Assembly: GCF_002097715.1 (NCBI RefSeq)
Contig: NZ_CP020739.1
Span: 577,160 to 641,159, forward strand
Length of the DNA: 64,000 nt
Reading direction: 5' to 3'
Origin: Burkholderia ubonensis subsp. mesacidophila
Lineage (GTDB): Bacteria > Pseudomonadota > Gammaproteobacteria > Burkholderiales > Burkholderiaceae
Positions 51,389-61,424 of this stretch are shown here, in pieces. A program made the position numbers and the translations under genes. The notes under the pieces were generated by a model that was not told the DNA's origin, made no database searches, and was given only the letters and a program-made list of their open reading frames with translations. The stretch's first letter is position 1. Each line of letters opens with the position of its first letter.

Positions 51389-52378
51389 ATGTCGCGTGCA
51401 GGCCTGACCGAACTGACGACCTTCATCACGATCGCGGAGCAGCGCAGCTTCAGCGGCGCGGCGCGCATCATGGGCGTATCGCCGTCCGCGCTCAGTCACG
51501 CGATGCGCAATCTCGAGGCGCGGCTCGGCGTGCGACTGTTCAACCGCACGACGCGCTCGGTGGCGCTGACCGAGGCCGGCGAGCAACTGTTGCGCCGCGT
51601 CCGGCCGGCAGTCGCCGACCTGGAGGACGCGGTCAACGAGGTCACGTCGAGCCGCAACCGTCCTTCGGGGACGATACGGATCAGCGCATCCGAGAGTGCG
51701 GCAAAGCCGCTGGTGCGCCACGTGCTGCCCGCGTTTCTCGCGCAGTATCCGGACATTCACGTCGAATTCGTCACGGATTCGCGGCTCGTCGACATCGTCG
51801 CGGAGGGGTTCGATGCCGGCATTCGCGTGCTCGACGACGTTCCGCGCGACATGATCGCCGTCCGCTTCGGGCCCGACATGCGGTTCGTCGCGGTCGCTTC
51901 CCCGGCCTATCTGGAACGGCATGACGCGCCGCAAACGCCGCACGATCTCGCGAAGCACCGGTGCATCCGCTTTCGCTTCGACAGCGGCACCCTGTTTCGC
52001 TGGGAACTGACACGCAGGGGCAAGAGCGTGAGCCTCGACGTCGCGGGCCCGCTGACGCTCGGCAATCTGAACCTGATGGTCGACGCGGCATTGGCCGGCA
52101 TCGGCATCGCGTGGGTGCCGGACACGCATGCCGCCGAGCATGTCGCCGCGAAACGGCTGATTCCGTTGCTGCAGGCGTGGAGTCCGACGTATCCGGGGCT
52201 GTGCCTCTATTACCCCGCGAACCGGCATCCGCCGACAGCGCTCAGGCTCTTTGCCACGGCCGTGCGGGAATGGGCCGAGCGGGATGCGGGCCGGTCGGTC
52301 GCGGCGAGTGACCCCCAAGACGGCGAGCGGCCGGTTGCGCGGTCAAGGCGTTCGACGAAGAAGGCGGTGCAGCGCTGA
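51389..52378 (+). CDS. LysR-family transcriptional regulator
   Basis: A 329-aa regulator. The N-terminal winged HTH is typical: '[20 protein letters not shown]' and '[20 protein letters not shown]' with '[13 protein letters not shown]'. The effector domain at about 90-290 includes '[16 protein letters not shown]', '[20 protein letters not shown]' and '[20 protein letters not shown]'. It belongs to the group of LysR proteins often divergent from aldo/keto reductases. A basic tail of about 30 residues beyond the fold ([12 protein letters not shown]) is unusual. Start at 51389. The divergent 122-nt gap with the reductase gene would hold their shared operator. Confidence 0.95.
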   Translation: MSRAGLTELTTFITIAEQRSFSGAARIMGVSPSALSHAMRNLEARLGVRLFNRTTRSVALTEAGEQLLRRVRPAVADLEDAVNEVTSSRNRPSGTIRISASESAAKPLVRHVLPAFLAQYPDIHVEFVTDSRLVDIVAEGFDAGIRVLDDVPRDMIAVRFGPDMRFVAVASPAYLERHDAPQTPHDLAKHRCIRFRFDSGTLFRWELTRRGKSVSLDVAGPLTLGNLNLMVDAALAGIGIAWVPDTHAAEHVAAKRLIPLLQAWSPTYPGLCLYYPANRHPPTALRLFATAVREWAERDAGRSVAASDPQDGERPVARSRRSTKKAVQR

Positions 52379-52481
52379 TCGTCCGGCGCATGGGCATCTG
52401 CAGGCCGTCTGTAGTTCTTTAAGGCGGACCGCGTTTGCGATCAGGCAATCGTGGGGAAAATCAGATAGGCTAGCGTGCAAA

Positions 52482-52510
52482 TTGAGACAATGCCTACCGT
52501 GGACTAGGAA
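52482..52510 (+). promoter_or_regulatory. Candidate sigma-70 promoter for rdrAB
   Basis: TTGAGA (52482-52487) and TAGGAA (52505-52510) stand 17 nt apart upstream of rdrA. The -35 is a good match and the -10 weak, so this is only a candidate; the gap to the rdrA start is about 145 nt. Confidence 0.25.
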
Positions 52511-52654
52511 CGCGATGAACGAAGATGATCGAACAGTGACGAGCGACGCCATTCACCAATGAAAATCGATCTATGCGCTTCATTTTATTTACCAGCCCGC
52601 CCACTGGATCTTTGCTTCCAATTAAAATAATTTTGCACTAACATTTAAAACAAA

Positions 52655-55267
52655 ATGGCACTTAACAGACCAATCAATAACCAAATGACCAGGTATATTC
52701 CGCTCAATCGTCCAGAAAGCGCATCACACAAAAATCCTGAAACTTTGCTCGCCACCGGAATCTACAAGAAACTTGAGGAATTCATTCAGGCGGCGACTAG
52801 TACCGCGGAGGACGGAACGGATGGCGAGAGACTTCACTCGAACCGAAGACATAACACCGTCTTAATCCATGGCGCACGAGGCATGGGAAAAAGCTCCGTT
52901 CTGGTTAACCTTGAGACCGCACTCAAGGGAAACGACTCCTTGCTCAGAAAGATTCACATTCTAAAGCCAGTAGACCCGACATTATTGGAAGCGGATGACG
53001 ATCTGTTTCTCAACGTGATAGTCGCCGCCGTACTCTCGGACACGAAAGTAATTGAGGCACAGGAGCGAAAATCTCAACATCGGCAGGAGCTACAACGAAC
53101 TCTGCAGAACTTGGGGCACAAGCTTGAGAGCATGCAATCTCAACGCAGCGAACGCGGTCTTGATAAAATACGATCCTTTATCGGAAATCATCAACTGATT
53201 GAAGAGGTGCATCGCTTCTTTGAGGCAGTTCTTAAATTACTCGATAAGAAGCTGCTGGTTTTGACAATTGACGATGTCGACACATCATTAAATCGGGCAT
53301 TTGAAAATCTAGAGGTGGTTCGCCGCTATTTGACAACGCCCTATGTACTTCCGATTCTGAGTGGTGATTTAGACCTTTATCACGAGGTAACGTGGCGTGA
53401 TTTTCACGGCCGACTGATGAGGGAGACAACGTACCAGAAACGCGAAGCGTTTGACCGCGCACACACCCTGGCAGTAGAGTATCAGCGAAAGGTACTACCG
53501 TTTCAGTATCGGCTTTCAATGCCGTCGGTGGTGGATTACCTCGCAAATCCCAACATCGAATTGGGTGAACCCGAGGGGGAAAGCAATCTTGCATTACCGC
53601 ATTTTCATGCATGGTTGGAGGGATTGCTAAACGGGCCGGTGAATGGACTCGAGAACAGCTACATGGCTGTGCCCTTGCCTAGTCTGAGAGCCTTGGCGCA
53701 ACTTGCCTTCCGATTGAAGCATCGAATTCCCAAGCTTGCCAAGGGGTTGAATAGGGACTGGAGCAGGCTGCAAGTTCGACGGGCAATGCTGATGCCCACG
53801 TCCTCGTTTTCCGCCCTGGATGATTTTCAGCAAGCGTATCGTCAAGGCGAATCCAATACTCGCGCCTACTCACATTTTTACACTTCAGTCAATGAACAAA
53901 GGCAAGACACTCATGACAATTTTCCGCCCCTGCGTGAAATGGCTAACGCTTGGCATGAGGATCTGATCGATCACTTCCGTACCGAAAGAGACGCAGGCGC
54001 AGCCTATATGGTGATGCTTACACATCAGCATTGGAGAAATTCGTCTGTGGACAACGAAGCCTGGCGAAGCATATTCGATACGCCGTTGTTTCAGCCGTTG
54101 CGACACGACGCCCCTGGATTTCCGAGATTTGACCGCGAAGCTGATCTGAGCGATTGGCGTGAGAAACTGAAAGGCCGTGCTCCAGAGACCTGGCTGATGC
54201 GACTGCCCGAACGCGCGATTATTCCTTATCCGGTACCCGAAGCGGGCCGGGTGACAACCGTCAATATGGAGAGTTCCATCGACGACGATCGAGAGGGTGA
54301 AGTCCGTTTGCTCCTCGATTTAGTGTTGCACCGAAATTTCTATTCAGCCTCGCAACGTGGCAGCTTAGCATGCACTGGCCGGGTAATTGAACTTGTAGTC
54401 ACCAGTCTGATTCGTGACGTGGACGAACGCGACATCGCGATCATCATGCAGCGGCCACCGTTCTACTCATTTAGTCAGTTCGCACAAACGAAGACGCTTT
54501 CAGAATTGCACGCAGATGAATCGGATGATAATAATCCGATAGATGATAACGAACCACTATCACATGGCGCAACTTCAGCAATCGAAAAACTTGCAAACGA
54601 CATTAATTTGTGGCGGAATAGAAATTCACTCACAAAATGGCAAATGTCTCCATGGCTAATTTATAACGTAATAAATAAGGTCATCAATCAGGCATGGATT
54701 TTCAATCGACCACTCGGCAACAACCAGCAGCCCACGCCACTTCCCGTGACGAGTGTACTTTGGATAGCCAGACAAACGTTCTACAGTCTGTGGGCCGCGT
54801 TCGGGAGTTTCGAAAAAGGGCCAATTTTCGGCTTTCCTGAGATCGTCGCGAATGTGAACATTGGCGACGGTCAGCTTTTCGAAAATAGTTTGCTACATCA
54901 ACAGAATATTGCGCCATTCTACGGCCCAGGACGCGCCGGCAGAAAACGCTATGGCACGTATGTTCATGCGTTTACAGCAGTATTTGAAGATCATCCGTTA
55001 CGTTTTCTTCTCGACACTTACTCAGCGCCGCCATCGTCCGCCGATGGTGATGCGCGAAGCTGGATCAAGCAAAAACTCAAGCTAAGACACATTGCTCAAA
55101 ACGAAGTCAGATCATTCACCACGGCAATGAAGCGGTTTCCGGGTGATGCGTCGGAGATCGACGAACTGCTACAAGCATTCGACCACCAGTTCGAAAATGA
55201 GCACGCATTGTCCAAATCGCTTCTTACGGCATTCCGGAATGCTTTCCCAGATTACAACGAGCGATAA
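52655..55267 (+). CDS. rdrA: RdrA, ATPase of a RADAR anti-phage system
   Basis: An 870-aa AAA+-type ATPase. Walker A is 'GARGMGKSS' at residues 73-81 and Walker B 'LVLTIDDVD' with D206-D207 at the end of a hydrophobic strand; 'VLPILSGDLDLYHEV' follows like a sensor segment. The long C-terminal part (about 330-870) is alpha-helical, as in RdrA. Its length and its pairing with an adenosine-deaminase-like protein immediately downstream (3 nt gap) identify the RADAR operon. In characterised systems RdrA forms heptameric rings that associate with RdrB shells and are needed for defence. Start at 52655 has no strong Shine-Dalgarno; ATG 52685 is an alternative. The composition is of lower GC than neighbouring genes. 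Confidence 0.92.
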   Translation: MALNRPINNQMTRYIPLNRPESASHKNPETLLATGIYKKLEEFIQAATSTAEDGTDGERLHSNRRHNTVLIHGARGMGKSSVLVNLETALKGNDSLLRKIHILKPVDPTLLEADDDLFLNVIVAAVLSDTKVIEAQERKSQHRQELQRTLQNLGHKLESMQSQRSERGLDKIRSFIGNHQLIEEVHRFFEAVLKLLDKKLLVLTIDDVDTSLNRAFENLEVVRRYLTTPYVLPILSGDLDLYHEVTWRDFHGRLMRETTYQKREAFDRAHTLAVEYQRKVLPFQYRLSMPSVVDYLANPNIELGEPEGESNLALPHFHAWLEGLLNGPVNGLENSYMAVPLPSLRALAQLAFRLKHRIPKLAKGLNRDWSRLQVRRAMLMPTSSFSALDDFQQAYRQGESNTRAYSHFYTSVNEQRQDTHDNFPPLREMANAWHEDLIDHFRTERDAGAAYMVMLTHQHWRNSSVDNEAWRSIFDTPLFQPLRHDAPGFPRFDREADLSDWREKLKGRAPETWLMRLPERAIIPYPVPEAGRVTTVNMESSIDDDREGEVRLLLDLVLHRNFYSASQRGSLACTGRVIELVVTSLIRDVDERDIAIIMQRPPFYSFSQFAQTKTLSELHADESDDNNPIDDNEPLSHGATSAIEKLANDINLWRNRNSLTKWQMSPWLIYNVINKVINQAWIFNRPLGNNQQPTPLPVTSVLWIARQTFYSLWAAFGSFEKGPIFGFPEIVANVNIGDGQLFENSLLHQQNIAPFYGPGRAGRKRYGTYVHAFTAVFEDHPLRFLLDTYSAPPSSADGDARSWIKQKLKLRHIAQNEVRSFTTAMKRFPGDASEIDELLQAFDHQFENEHALSKSLLTAFRNAFPDYNER

Positions 55268-55270
55268 CAC

Positions 55271-58021
55271 ATGCTGACACACTCCCTCCATGAACGAGCG
55301 ATCGAAGGCCTGTTTGGCAGCTCCGATATAGGATCAGAGTTGCTGAACTACCTGCTTGATCCAAGCTACGACAGCGATGCACTGGCTATCCGGTGTATCG
55401 ATGCACTTGAACGGACGCTCGAACGAGACCATCGTCGAGAATTTCGTCGCAACGATATTCAGCGAGTCGTGTCAGGAGTCGGCACGTTTCTCTCATCGCC
55501 GACGCTGCCAGTACTGGACGAACTTTTCGATCGCCTCATGATACGAAACGGCGATCTGCTTCAATATCGCGATAGCTGCGTTCAGGACTTCGTTCGTCTA
55601 GCTGCTGGTGTCGACCCGACGCTGCTCGTGGGATGGCATCTCGCCGGCTGGCTCGATCAGGCCGTGCGCCCGTCGACGAGCGACGTGCGCCGTGTCGTCG
55701 AAGCCCAACTCCCGATGTTCACGCCACCATCGCCCGCAAACCGCGCATATGCAGAGGGCCACGTTCACCTCGGCGGTATCACATTCGACGGATTGGTTTT
55801 GGCTGACCATTTGCTTTCTGATCACAAGATACGGGACGAAAAGGAGCGCACGACGGTCAGACGTTTGCAACAAGTACTTCGTGTGCTGGTGGAGAACACT
55901 ATTCAGCGCGCGGCGACCGAAGACCAGAATGGCAACACGCCAGAATTGCGCGCACGATTGCAGCGAGCCGTGGAGGCAAGCTCCATCCACGGCGAAGACG
56001 ATCTCCATATCCAGCTCGATTGGCCAACCGTTGCCAACACATGCATCCTGACCAATCGTGTTGATGCGCAATGGCTCGTATTCCAACTCGCAAGCACTAT
56101 TAACTCAAACCGGATCTCCCTAGCCTGGTTGTGGCTTGTAATATATCTCTGGGCGACCTTTCGTGCGCCGGACGCTCTGCTCTGTGAGCGTGCAGCCATT
56201 TGCTATCTGATCAACGGCCTTATGGGATTGCGCCGCAAGATCATCATGGATGGCCAAGGTTTGACACGATTTTCCGCCGATTACTACGCAGCTCCACTGC
56301 GAAGACATGGTAACGGCCACGCCGATGCCATAGACCGCGTCAACCGTCTGCTCCCCGGGCAATCTGATGTTGCGGAAATTAAGATCATGACCGACGCGTT
56401 TGGCCCGACCATCGCGAGTCAAGTTGCGAATGCCTTGGTCGCCAGTGCGGATATACGGCTCCCATATTTGCCAACTGTGCGCACCGCTGATTTCGATTTG
56501 ACCAGAGATCCGTTCACCAGCAACTACGTTGCTCATCTGAATCGCTGGCACTTTTGCGCGCACATGTCACGCTCGAACTCGAAGAACCTGACTCGTAGCC
56601 AACATCAGCGCGATCAGTGGCTAAAGGCGAAAAGCTTTCGAAAGTCGCTTGAACGCCAAGCCGGATGGCGAGCAGATGTTTTTTTGCATGGTAGCTTGAA
56701 TGCGGACGTAGCACTGCACCCGAGCCGCTGGCTACGCGGTCTCGATGTGGCCGGAGACGAGAATGTCACGCGCATTGAGCTGTTCGCTCCAATATTGCGC
56801 TGGTTGCGAGCCGGATTGATGTCGCGTCCCGACGGCGCACGTGCATCCGGAGGATTTCATCTGAGTATTCATGCTGGAGAAGATTACGCACATCCGTTGT
56901 CAGGGATGCGCCATATCGACGAAACAGTACGCTTTTGCAATATGCGAAGTGGTGACCGGCTCGGCCACGCATTGGCATTGGGTATCGACATGGCGATATG
57001 GACTGATCGGCAAGGAGACATGGTACTGCCGGTCGACGAACACCTCGACAATCTGGTTTGGGCGTGGCACTACGCCTGCGAACTGAGCGGCAAGCTACCG
57101 CTCGCGGCCAATATCCTGCCTCGGCTGGAACGACGGATTGCGCGGCTCACACGGGAAATCCCATGGCTCAACGGTTCTCTGACATATAACAGCGAGCCAT
57201 TGCTCCAGCCGGGACCTTCTGGTGAGTTTTTCGATGCGTCGCGCGAGCCCCTTGGCAACGGGAGAACAAGACACATCACGTACGCGCCAGACACGCTATA
57301 TCGCGCGTGGCAATTGCGACGTAACTGTGCGATGACACTGCATGAGAACATTGCGGTCGCCATCCATGACGAAGTGCTTGATGCCGCTGTACCTGACTTT
57401 GAGACGCTCAAAGACACGTGGGACCATCATGTCGAAGGGACGCCTGAAGCGCTCTATCTGGCGCGCGAAATGGTTTTCTCGACGCATCCTGAAACTAAGC
57501 TTCGCGACGTACTTGTACGCGTAGCGCCACAACGTGATGCCGATCAGATTGTGCATCTGGAACACGATCGAGCACAGAACCATGCAGATTTTCTATATGA
57601 CCACGACACATTAGAAGATCTGGAGTTCATACACGCACTTCAAGATCTTTTGTTGCACCGATATGACCGGCAAGGTTTGATCATCGAAGCGAACCCAACA
57701 TCGAATGTCTATATCGCACGATTAAAAACGTATGCCGAGCATCCGATCTTTCGTTGGAATCCTCCGGATGATCAACACCTCGCACACGGCGAGCGCTACA
57801 ACCGTTTCGGCTTGCGTAGTGGCCCGATCCAAGTGCTGGTCAACACAGATGACCCCGGCATTATGCCAACCACACTGAGGACAGAATTTGCATTGCTTCT
57901 AGAAGCTGCCGTCGAGCTTGGCTATTCGCGTACAAAAAGCGAGATATGGCTGGACCGTATTCGGCAAGCCGGGATCGACCAATTTCATCGCAATCATCTA
58001 CAGGTGTTCCCTGGGGTATGA
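55271..58021 (+). CDS. rdrB: RdrB, adenosine deaminase-like effector of a RADAR anti-phage system
   Basis: A 916-aa protein with a split adenosine deaminase signature. The first zinc ligands are H164-x-H166 in 'AEGHVHLGG'. The next landmark, 'LSIHAGEDY' with H534 followed by Glu, is the HAGE motif that holds a zinc ligand and catalytic Glu, and 'LVNTDDPG' near 858-863 gives the final Asp residues. 'DRLGHAL' (around 560) supplies the conserved His. The long insertions between these motifs match RdrB, which assembles into a large dodecameric shell and deaminates adenosine in RNA or ATP/dATP pools during phage infection. All catalytic residues that I can identify are intact, so the system appears functional. 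It follows rdrA after 3 nt. Confidence 0.93.
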   Translation: MLTHSLHERAIEGLFGSSDIGSELLNYLLDPSYDSDALAIRCIDALERTLERDHRREFRRNDIQRVVSGVGTFLSSPTLPVLDELFDRLMIRNGDLLQYRDSCVQDFVRLAAGVDPTLLVGWHLAGWLDQAVRPSTSDVRRVVEAQLPMFTPPSPANRAYAEGHVHLGGITFDGLVLADHLLSDHKIRDEKERTTVRRLQQVLRVLVENTIQRAATEDQNGNTPELRARLQRAVEASSIHGEDDLHIQLDWPTVANTCILTNRVDAQWLVFQLASTINSNRISLAWLWLVIYLWATFRAPDALLCERAAICYLINGLMGLRRKIIMDGQGLTRFSADYYAAPLRRHGNGHADAIDRVNRLLPGQSDVAEIKIMTDAFGPTIASQVANALVASADIRLPYLPTVRTADFDLTRDPFTSNYVAHLNRWHFCAHMSRSNSKNLTRSQHQRDQWLKAKSFRKSLERQAGWRADVFLHGSLNADVALHPSRWLRGLDVAGDENVTRIELFAPILRWLRAGLMSRPDGARASGGFHLSIHAGEDYAHPLSGMRHIDETVRFCNMRSGDRLGHALALGIDMAIWTDRQGDMVLPVDEHLDNLVWAWHYACELSGKLPLAANILPRLERRIARLTREIPWLNGSLTYNSEPLLQPGPSGEFFDASREPLGNGRTRHITYAPDTLYRAWQLRRNCAMTLHENIAVAIHDEVLDAAVPDFETLKDTWDHHVEGTPEALYLAREMVFSTHPETKLRDVLVRVAPQRDADQIVHLEHDRAQNHADFLYDHDTLEDLEFIHALQDLLLHRYDRQGLIIEANPTSNVYIARLKTYAEHPIFRWNPPDDQHLAHGERYNRFGLRSGPIQVLVNTDDPGIMPTTLRTEFALLLEAAVELGYSRTKSEIWLDRIRQAGIDQFHRNHLQVFPGV

Positions 58022-58084
58022 CTTGCATTATCATGCGGCTGCCCGGCACAATCGTCCACGCCGGGCTTCCGCAAGATTCGCTCC

Positions 58085-59344
58085 TCAGAACCGATGCCGC
58101 AGCCCCAACGCGACAATGACCTGGTTGTCGTTCGCGGACGGCGCCAGCGTCCATACCGTCGCGTTGAATGCCGGGTTACCCCTGCCCCCGCTCACGCTCT
58201 GGTAGACGCCCTCGAGATACACGTCCGTCCGCTTCGAGAACGCGTAATCGGCTTGCGCGACCACCTGATTCCATTTCGGCCGGGTTTCGCCCGAACGCGA
58301 CGAGAAGCGGCCCATCGTGTACGTGTACGCGGCGGCGAGACTGAACGCGCGCGTAACGAAGTAGCGCCCGTCGATCGAGAAGTTGTCGAACACCAGCGAA
58401 TCGCCCTTGAGCGCAGCGATGCTGCCGCCCTGCAGCACGCCGGTCACGCCGTCGGTCGCCGAATGCGACCATCCGAGGCCGACCGAATGCAGGCCGAACG
58501 CGTAGCGCCCCGCAAGGGACCAGATCTGCTGGCTGCCGCCGGTGATCGTCGCCGAGCCGTCCACGGTGCTCAATGCGCCGTTCGGATTGGCCAGGTTCCG
58601 GTCCCGGTTGATCTTCAGATACCCCGCGCCGAGCTTGAACGGGCCGTTCGCATAGGACACCCCAGCGCTCCACGCCGCGTTGTTGCCGAACTGGCCGGCC
58701 GTGTTCGAGAAGCCGTACATCAGGCCGAACGTCAGCCCGTGGTACGTCGGGCTCGTGTACTTGACCGAGTTGTTGATGCGGATGTTGCGGTTGGAATCGT
58801 CATTGTCGTACGGATGGACGGCGAGGTTGCCGCCCCAGCCGGGACCCGATGCGCCCAGCGGCGTCACGAAATCCAGGATGAGGTCGTACTGGCGGCCGAA
58901 CGTGAGCGACCCGGCCGTCTTCGAATTCAGCCCGACCCACGCCTGGCGGCCGAACATGTCGACGCCTTTCTGCGACAGCCCGCCGGTGGTGCCCGAAAAG
59001 CCGTTCTCGAGCGCGAAGATCGCCGACATCCCGCCACCGAGATTCTCGGTGCCGCGAATCCCCCAGCGCGACGCGTTCTGCGCGCCGCTCGTCATCGACC
59101 AGTTGCTGCTGCCCGGCGAACCTGCGCCGTGCGTGCGCTGGTTGTTCGCGTAGGTGATCGACGTGTCGATCAGGCCATACAGCGTCACGCTGCTTTGCGC
59201 GTGGGCCGCGCCCGCGCCGAAGCCGGCCAGGCAGGCCGCCACGACGGTCCCGGCGAGGCCGGACACCCGCCGGCCACCGAAAGTTGCTCCATGCGCGCTG
59301 GCGCGGGTCTTGTCGTGCGTGTTCTGGTTTCTATCGCAGTACAT
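58085..59344 (-). CDS. General porin of the Burkholderia (Gram-negative porin) family
   Basis: A 419-aa outer-membrane porin. After a long signal region ending near 'CLAGFGAGAAHAQ', the mature protein begins 'SSVTLYGLIDTSITYANNQ', the standard start of beta-proteobacterial porins. It continues with alternating amphipathic strands, 'FALENGFSGTTGGLSQKGVD' and 'MFGRQAWVGLNSKTAGSLTF' (an FGRQAWVGL motif), and ends in 'VALGLRHRF' with the terminal Phe required for barrel assembly. It forms trimeric channels for small hydrophilic solutes. The 5' end is preceded by an intergenic region, and the gene is convergent with rdrB. The signal region is slightly long; a shorter start is possible. Confidence 0.95.
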   Translation of the reverse strand: MYCDRNQNTHDKTRASAHGATFGGRRVSGLAGTVVAACLAGFGAGAAHAQSSVTLYGLIDTSITYANNQRTHGAGSPGSSNWSMTSGAQNASRWGIRGTENLGGGMSAIFALENGFSGTTGGLSQKGVDMFGRQAWVGLNSKTAGSLTFGRQYDLILDFVTPLGASGPGWGGNLAVHPYDNDDSNRNIRINNSVKYTSPTYHGLTFGLMYGFSNTAGQFGNNAAWSAGVSYANGPFKLGAGYLKINRDRNLANPNGALSTVDGSATITGGSQQIWSLAGRYAFGLHSVGLGWSHSATDGVTGVLQGGSIAALKGDSLVFDNFSIDGRYFVTRAFSLAAAYTYTMGRFSSRSGETRPKWNQVVAQADYAFSKRTDVYLEGVYQSVSGGRGNPAFNATVWTLAPSANDNQVIVALGLRHRF

Positions 59345-59608
59345 ATATTATTTTTTCAGGTTGCTTTGGCGAGAACGCCGGCGTGTCACCGCGGTGGATC
59401 GACCGACGGATGGGCGGCCATTATTGGAGATGGCACGACCGTCGATTAACGCGTTGCACAGGAAAGGTCTTCTGCAAAATCCTGACTAATCGCGCGATGC
59501 ACCGGCTCGGCCAGCCTCCCGGTACGGTTGCTCACACAACGTTCATCGCACTGTGCGCCGCGTGCGATCAAGTACAGACATTTCGAACACCGCAGGTTTC
59601 GCCGCCCC
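59345..59608. other. Upstream region of the porin gene
   Basis: About 260 nt between the porin start and the terminator behind the DoxX gene. It should hold the porin promoter (minus strand). A T-rich segment near 59345-59365 precedes the ATG. No convincing gene or operator was seen. Confidence 0.4.
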
Positions 59609-59651
59609 AAAAACGACAAAGCCCGGTGCGCATCCGCACCGGGCTCGTTAT
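59609..59651 (-). terminator. Rho-independent terminator of the DoxX gene
   Basis: A perfect 10-bp GC-rich inverted repeat (GCCCGGTGCG and its complement, 3-4 nt loop) is followed on the minus strand by TTTGTCGTTTTT. It lies about 25 nt after the DoxX stop, in the right direction to end that transcript before the porin promoter. Confidence 0.85.
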
Positions 59652-59674
59652 ATCGCCGACGACGCGGCGAGACG

Positions 59675-60088
59675 TTACTTCCTGTCGAGCGAATACTTGC
59701 CCGGACCGGTCAGCGCGAGCAGCAACAGGCCGCCCACGATGCTGACGTTCTTGTAGAAGTGGATCATCGCCATGTACTGATCCATCCCGTGCAGCGCCCA
59801 GAAGCGATGCCCGATGAACGCGGTGGCTACCGTATAGGCGGCAAACAGCAGCGCGAGCGGCCGCGTGTAGAAGCCGATCGCAATCAGCAGGCCGCCGACC
59901 AGCTCGACCGCGACCGCGATCACCGCCGACAGCTCGGGCGACGGCGCCCCGGTCGACGCCATGTAGGCGACGGTGCCCGAGAAGCCGGTCAGCTTCTGCC
60001 ATCCGAACAGGACGAACAGCACCATCATCAGCACGCGGGCGGCGAGCAGCAGCCCATCCTTCTTCGATTCCAGTGAAACGTAACGCAT
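59675..60088 (-). CDS. DoxX-family membrane protein
   Basis: A 137-aa protein with four membrane helices: about 13-33 ('LLAARVLMMVLFVLFGWQKL'), 52-74, 80-98 and 110-130. 'LFGWQKLTGFSGTVAYMAS' after the first helix and 'VELVGGLLIAIGFYTRPLAL' in the second are the DoxX signatures. Such proteins are linked to redox stress or sulfur metabolism in other bacteria. The gene is monocistronic and followed by a clear hairpin terminator. Start at 60088. Confidence 0.93.
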   Translation of the reverse strand: MRYVSLESKKDGLLLAARVLMMVLFVLFGWQKLTGFSGTVAYMASTGAPSPELSAVIAVAVELVGGLLIAIGFYTRPLALLFAAYTVATAFIGHRFWALHGMDQYMAMIHFYKNVSIVGGLLLLALTGPGKYSLDRK

Positions 60089-60354
60089 GGCAAGCCTCTT
60101 TCAATTGACGGGTCGATGCGTCCGTCGGCGGCCGCGCCCCGATTCGGCGGGACACGTGGACGGCGGACTACCTCTTCGCACGATCGACCGGCAAACCGGA
60201 GCGGATCTCGCGAAGCACATGTGCAGTTTACTGTCTCGCCATGATTCATCAATCCTCTGAAATCGGATTCGCTGTCGCATTCTGGTGGACAATAGCCGCG
60301 CACCGAGCCGTGACCGGGCCCGATGGCGCATCGCCGACGGGCCCGCCGGCAGCG

Positions 60355-61299
60355 CTATGCCGTGCCGGCCTCGCGCGCCGAGCGCGCTTCGTAAGTCTTC
60401 AGATGGTTGTACGCGATGCGCAGCAGCGAAAGCCCGGCGTTCGCCGCCTGCGCGTCGTCACCACGCGCGAGCAGGTCGCCGATCACGTGATCCGCTTCGA
60501 CACGCGCGCCCTGCTCGATGTCGCGCAGCATCGACGCAGTCATGTTGGACGGCGTGAAAAGCATCTTCTGCGTGCGGGCATCGAATTCGCCGCTCGGCGC
60601 GTAGCCGTTGTGCCGGGCGATCGCCACGCATTCGCCCAGCAGGGTTTCGAGCAGGCGCCTGCCATCCGGCGCGGCCAGGATGTCGCCCACCGCCCCGCGA
60701 AACAGCGAGGTGCTCGCCGCGAGCGTGGCCAGAAACACCCATTTCTCCCACATACGCGCGATGATCGCGTCGCTCAACGTGACGTCGAAACCGGCGTCGC
60801 CGAGCACGTCGGCGACCGCCTGGGTGCGGGCGGACACCCCACCGCCCAACTCGCCGAACGACACGCTGTGCGCGTCGTTCAGGTGCACGACGTGCTGCTG
60901 CGCATCGAGCGTGGCGCCGATCACGCACAATCCGCCCAGCACCCGGGACGGCCCGAATTTCGCCTGCAGCACGTCCAGGTGACGCATCCCGTTGAGCACC
61001 GGAAGAATCAGCGTGGCCGGGCCGACGAACGGCGTGATGGCCGCGATCGCGTCATCGAGGCTGTACGCCTTGCAACTCAGGAAAATCAGGTCGAACGGCT
61101 CGGCCGGGTCGCTCGCGCTGACGGTATTCACGTCGGTAAGCGTCAGGTCGCCGCGCGGGCTGCGGATGACCAGGCCGTCGCGGTCGAGCGTCCGCGCGCG
61201 GGAATCGCGCACCAGAAACGTCACGTCGCGTCCCGCCGCCGCGAGGCGACCGCCGAAATAGCCGCCCGTCGCGCCTGCACCAAGTACCAGAATTCGCAT
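60355..61299 (-). CDS. Ketopantoate reductase (ApbA/PanE)-family protein
   Basis: A 314-aa NADPH-dependent oxidoreductase. The Rossmann fingerprint 'LGAGATGGYFGG' is at residues 5-16. 'FDLIFLSCKAYSLDDAIAAI' and 'LPVLNGMRHLDVL' are family motifs around 75-120, with the Lys of SCKAY positioned as in PanE. The C-terminal helical domain starts near 180 ('MWEKWVFLATLAASTSLFRG'). PanE reduces 2-dehydropantoate to pantoate for coenzyme A synthesis. Burkholderia genomes hold several paralogues, so this may act on another 2-keto acid. It is a single gene, about 265 nt from its neighbour upstream of DoxX, with nothing unusual. Confidence 0.9.
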   Translation of the reverse strand: MRILVLGAGATGGYFGGRLAAAGRDVTFLVRDSRARTLDRDGLVIRSPRGDLTLTDVNTVSASDPAEPFDLIFLSCKAYSLDDAIAAITPFVGPATLILPVLNGMRHLDVLQAKFGPSRVLGGLCVIGATLDAQQHVVHLNDAHSVSFGELGGGVSARTQAVADVLGDAGFDVTLSDAIIARMWEKWVFLATLAASTSLFRGAVGDILAAPDGRRLLETLLGECVAIARHNGYAPSGEFDARTQKMLFTPSNMTASMLRDIEQGARVEADHVIGDLLARGDDAQAANAGLSLLRIAYNHLKTYEARSAREAGTA

Positions 61300-61424
61300 A
61301 GTCGCCTCAATCTCTCCGTATCGTCATCGCATCGACGACGCCGATGTCGCGATGCATGTGAGCGAAAAGGTAGCGCAAATTGCGATGGCGTGCCGGCGGC
61401 CCGGCGCGCCGCCTTTGGGTCAGG

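Larger units (their letters stand above)
52440..58060. other. Lower-GC insert carrying the RADAR defence genes
   Basis: Between the LysR gene and the porin the GC content drops well below that of both flanks and codon choice shifts towards A/T-ending codons. The change begins just after the LysR stop and ends near the RdrB stop, 60 nt from the porin. This fits horizontal acquisition of a defence cassette. No integrase, direct repeats or tRNA mark the borders, so insertion was probably by homologous exchange at a variable locus. Edges are approximate. Confidence 0.65.
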
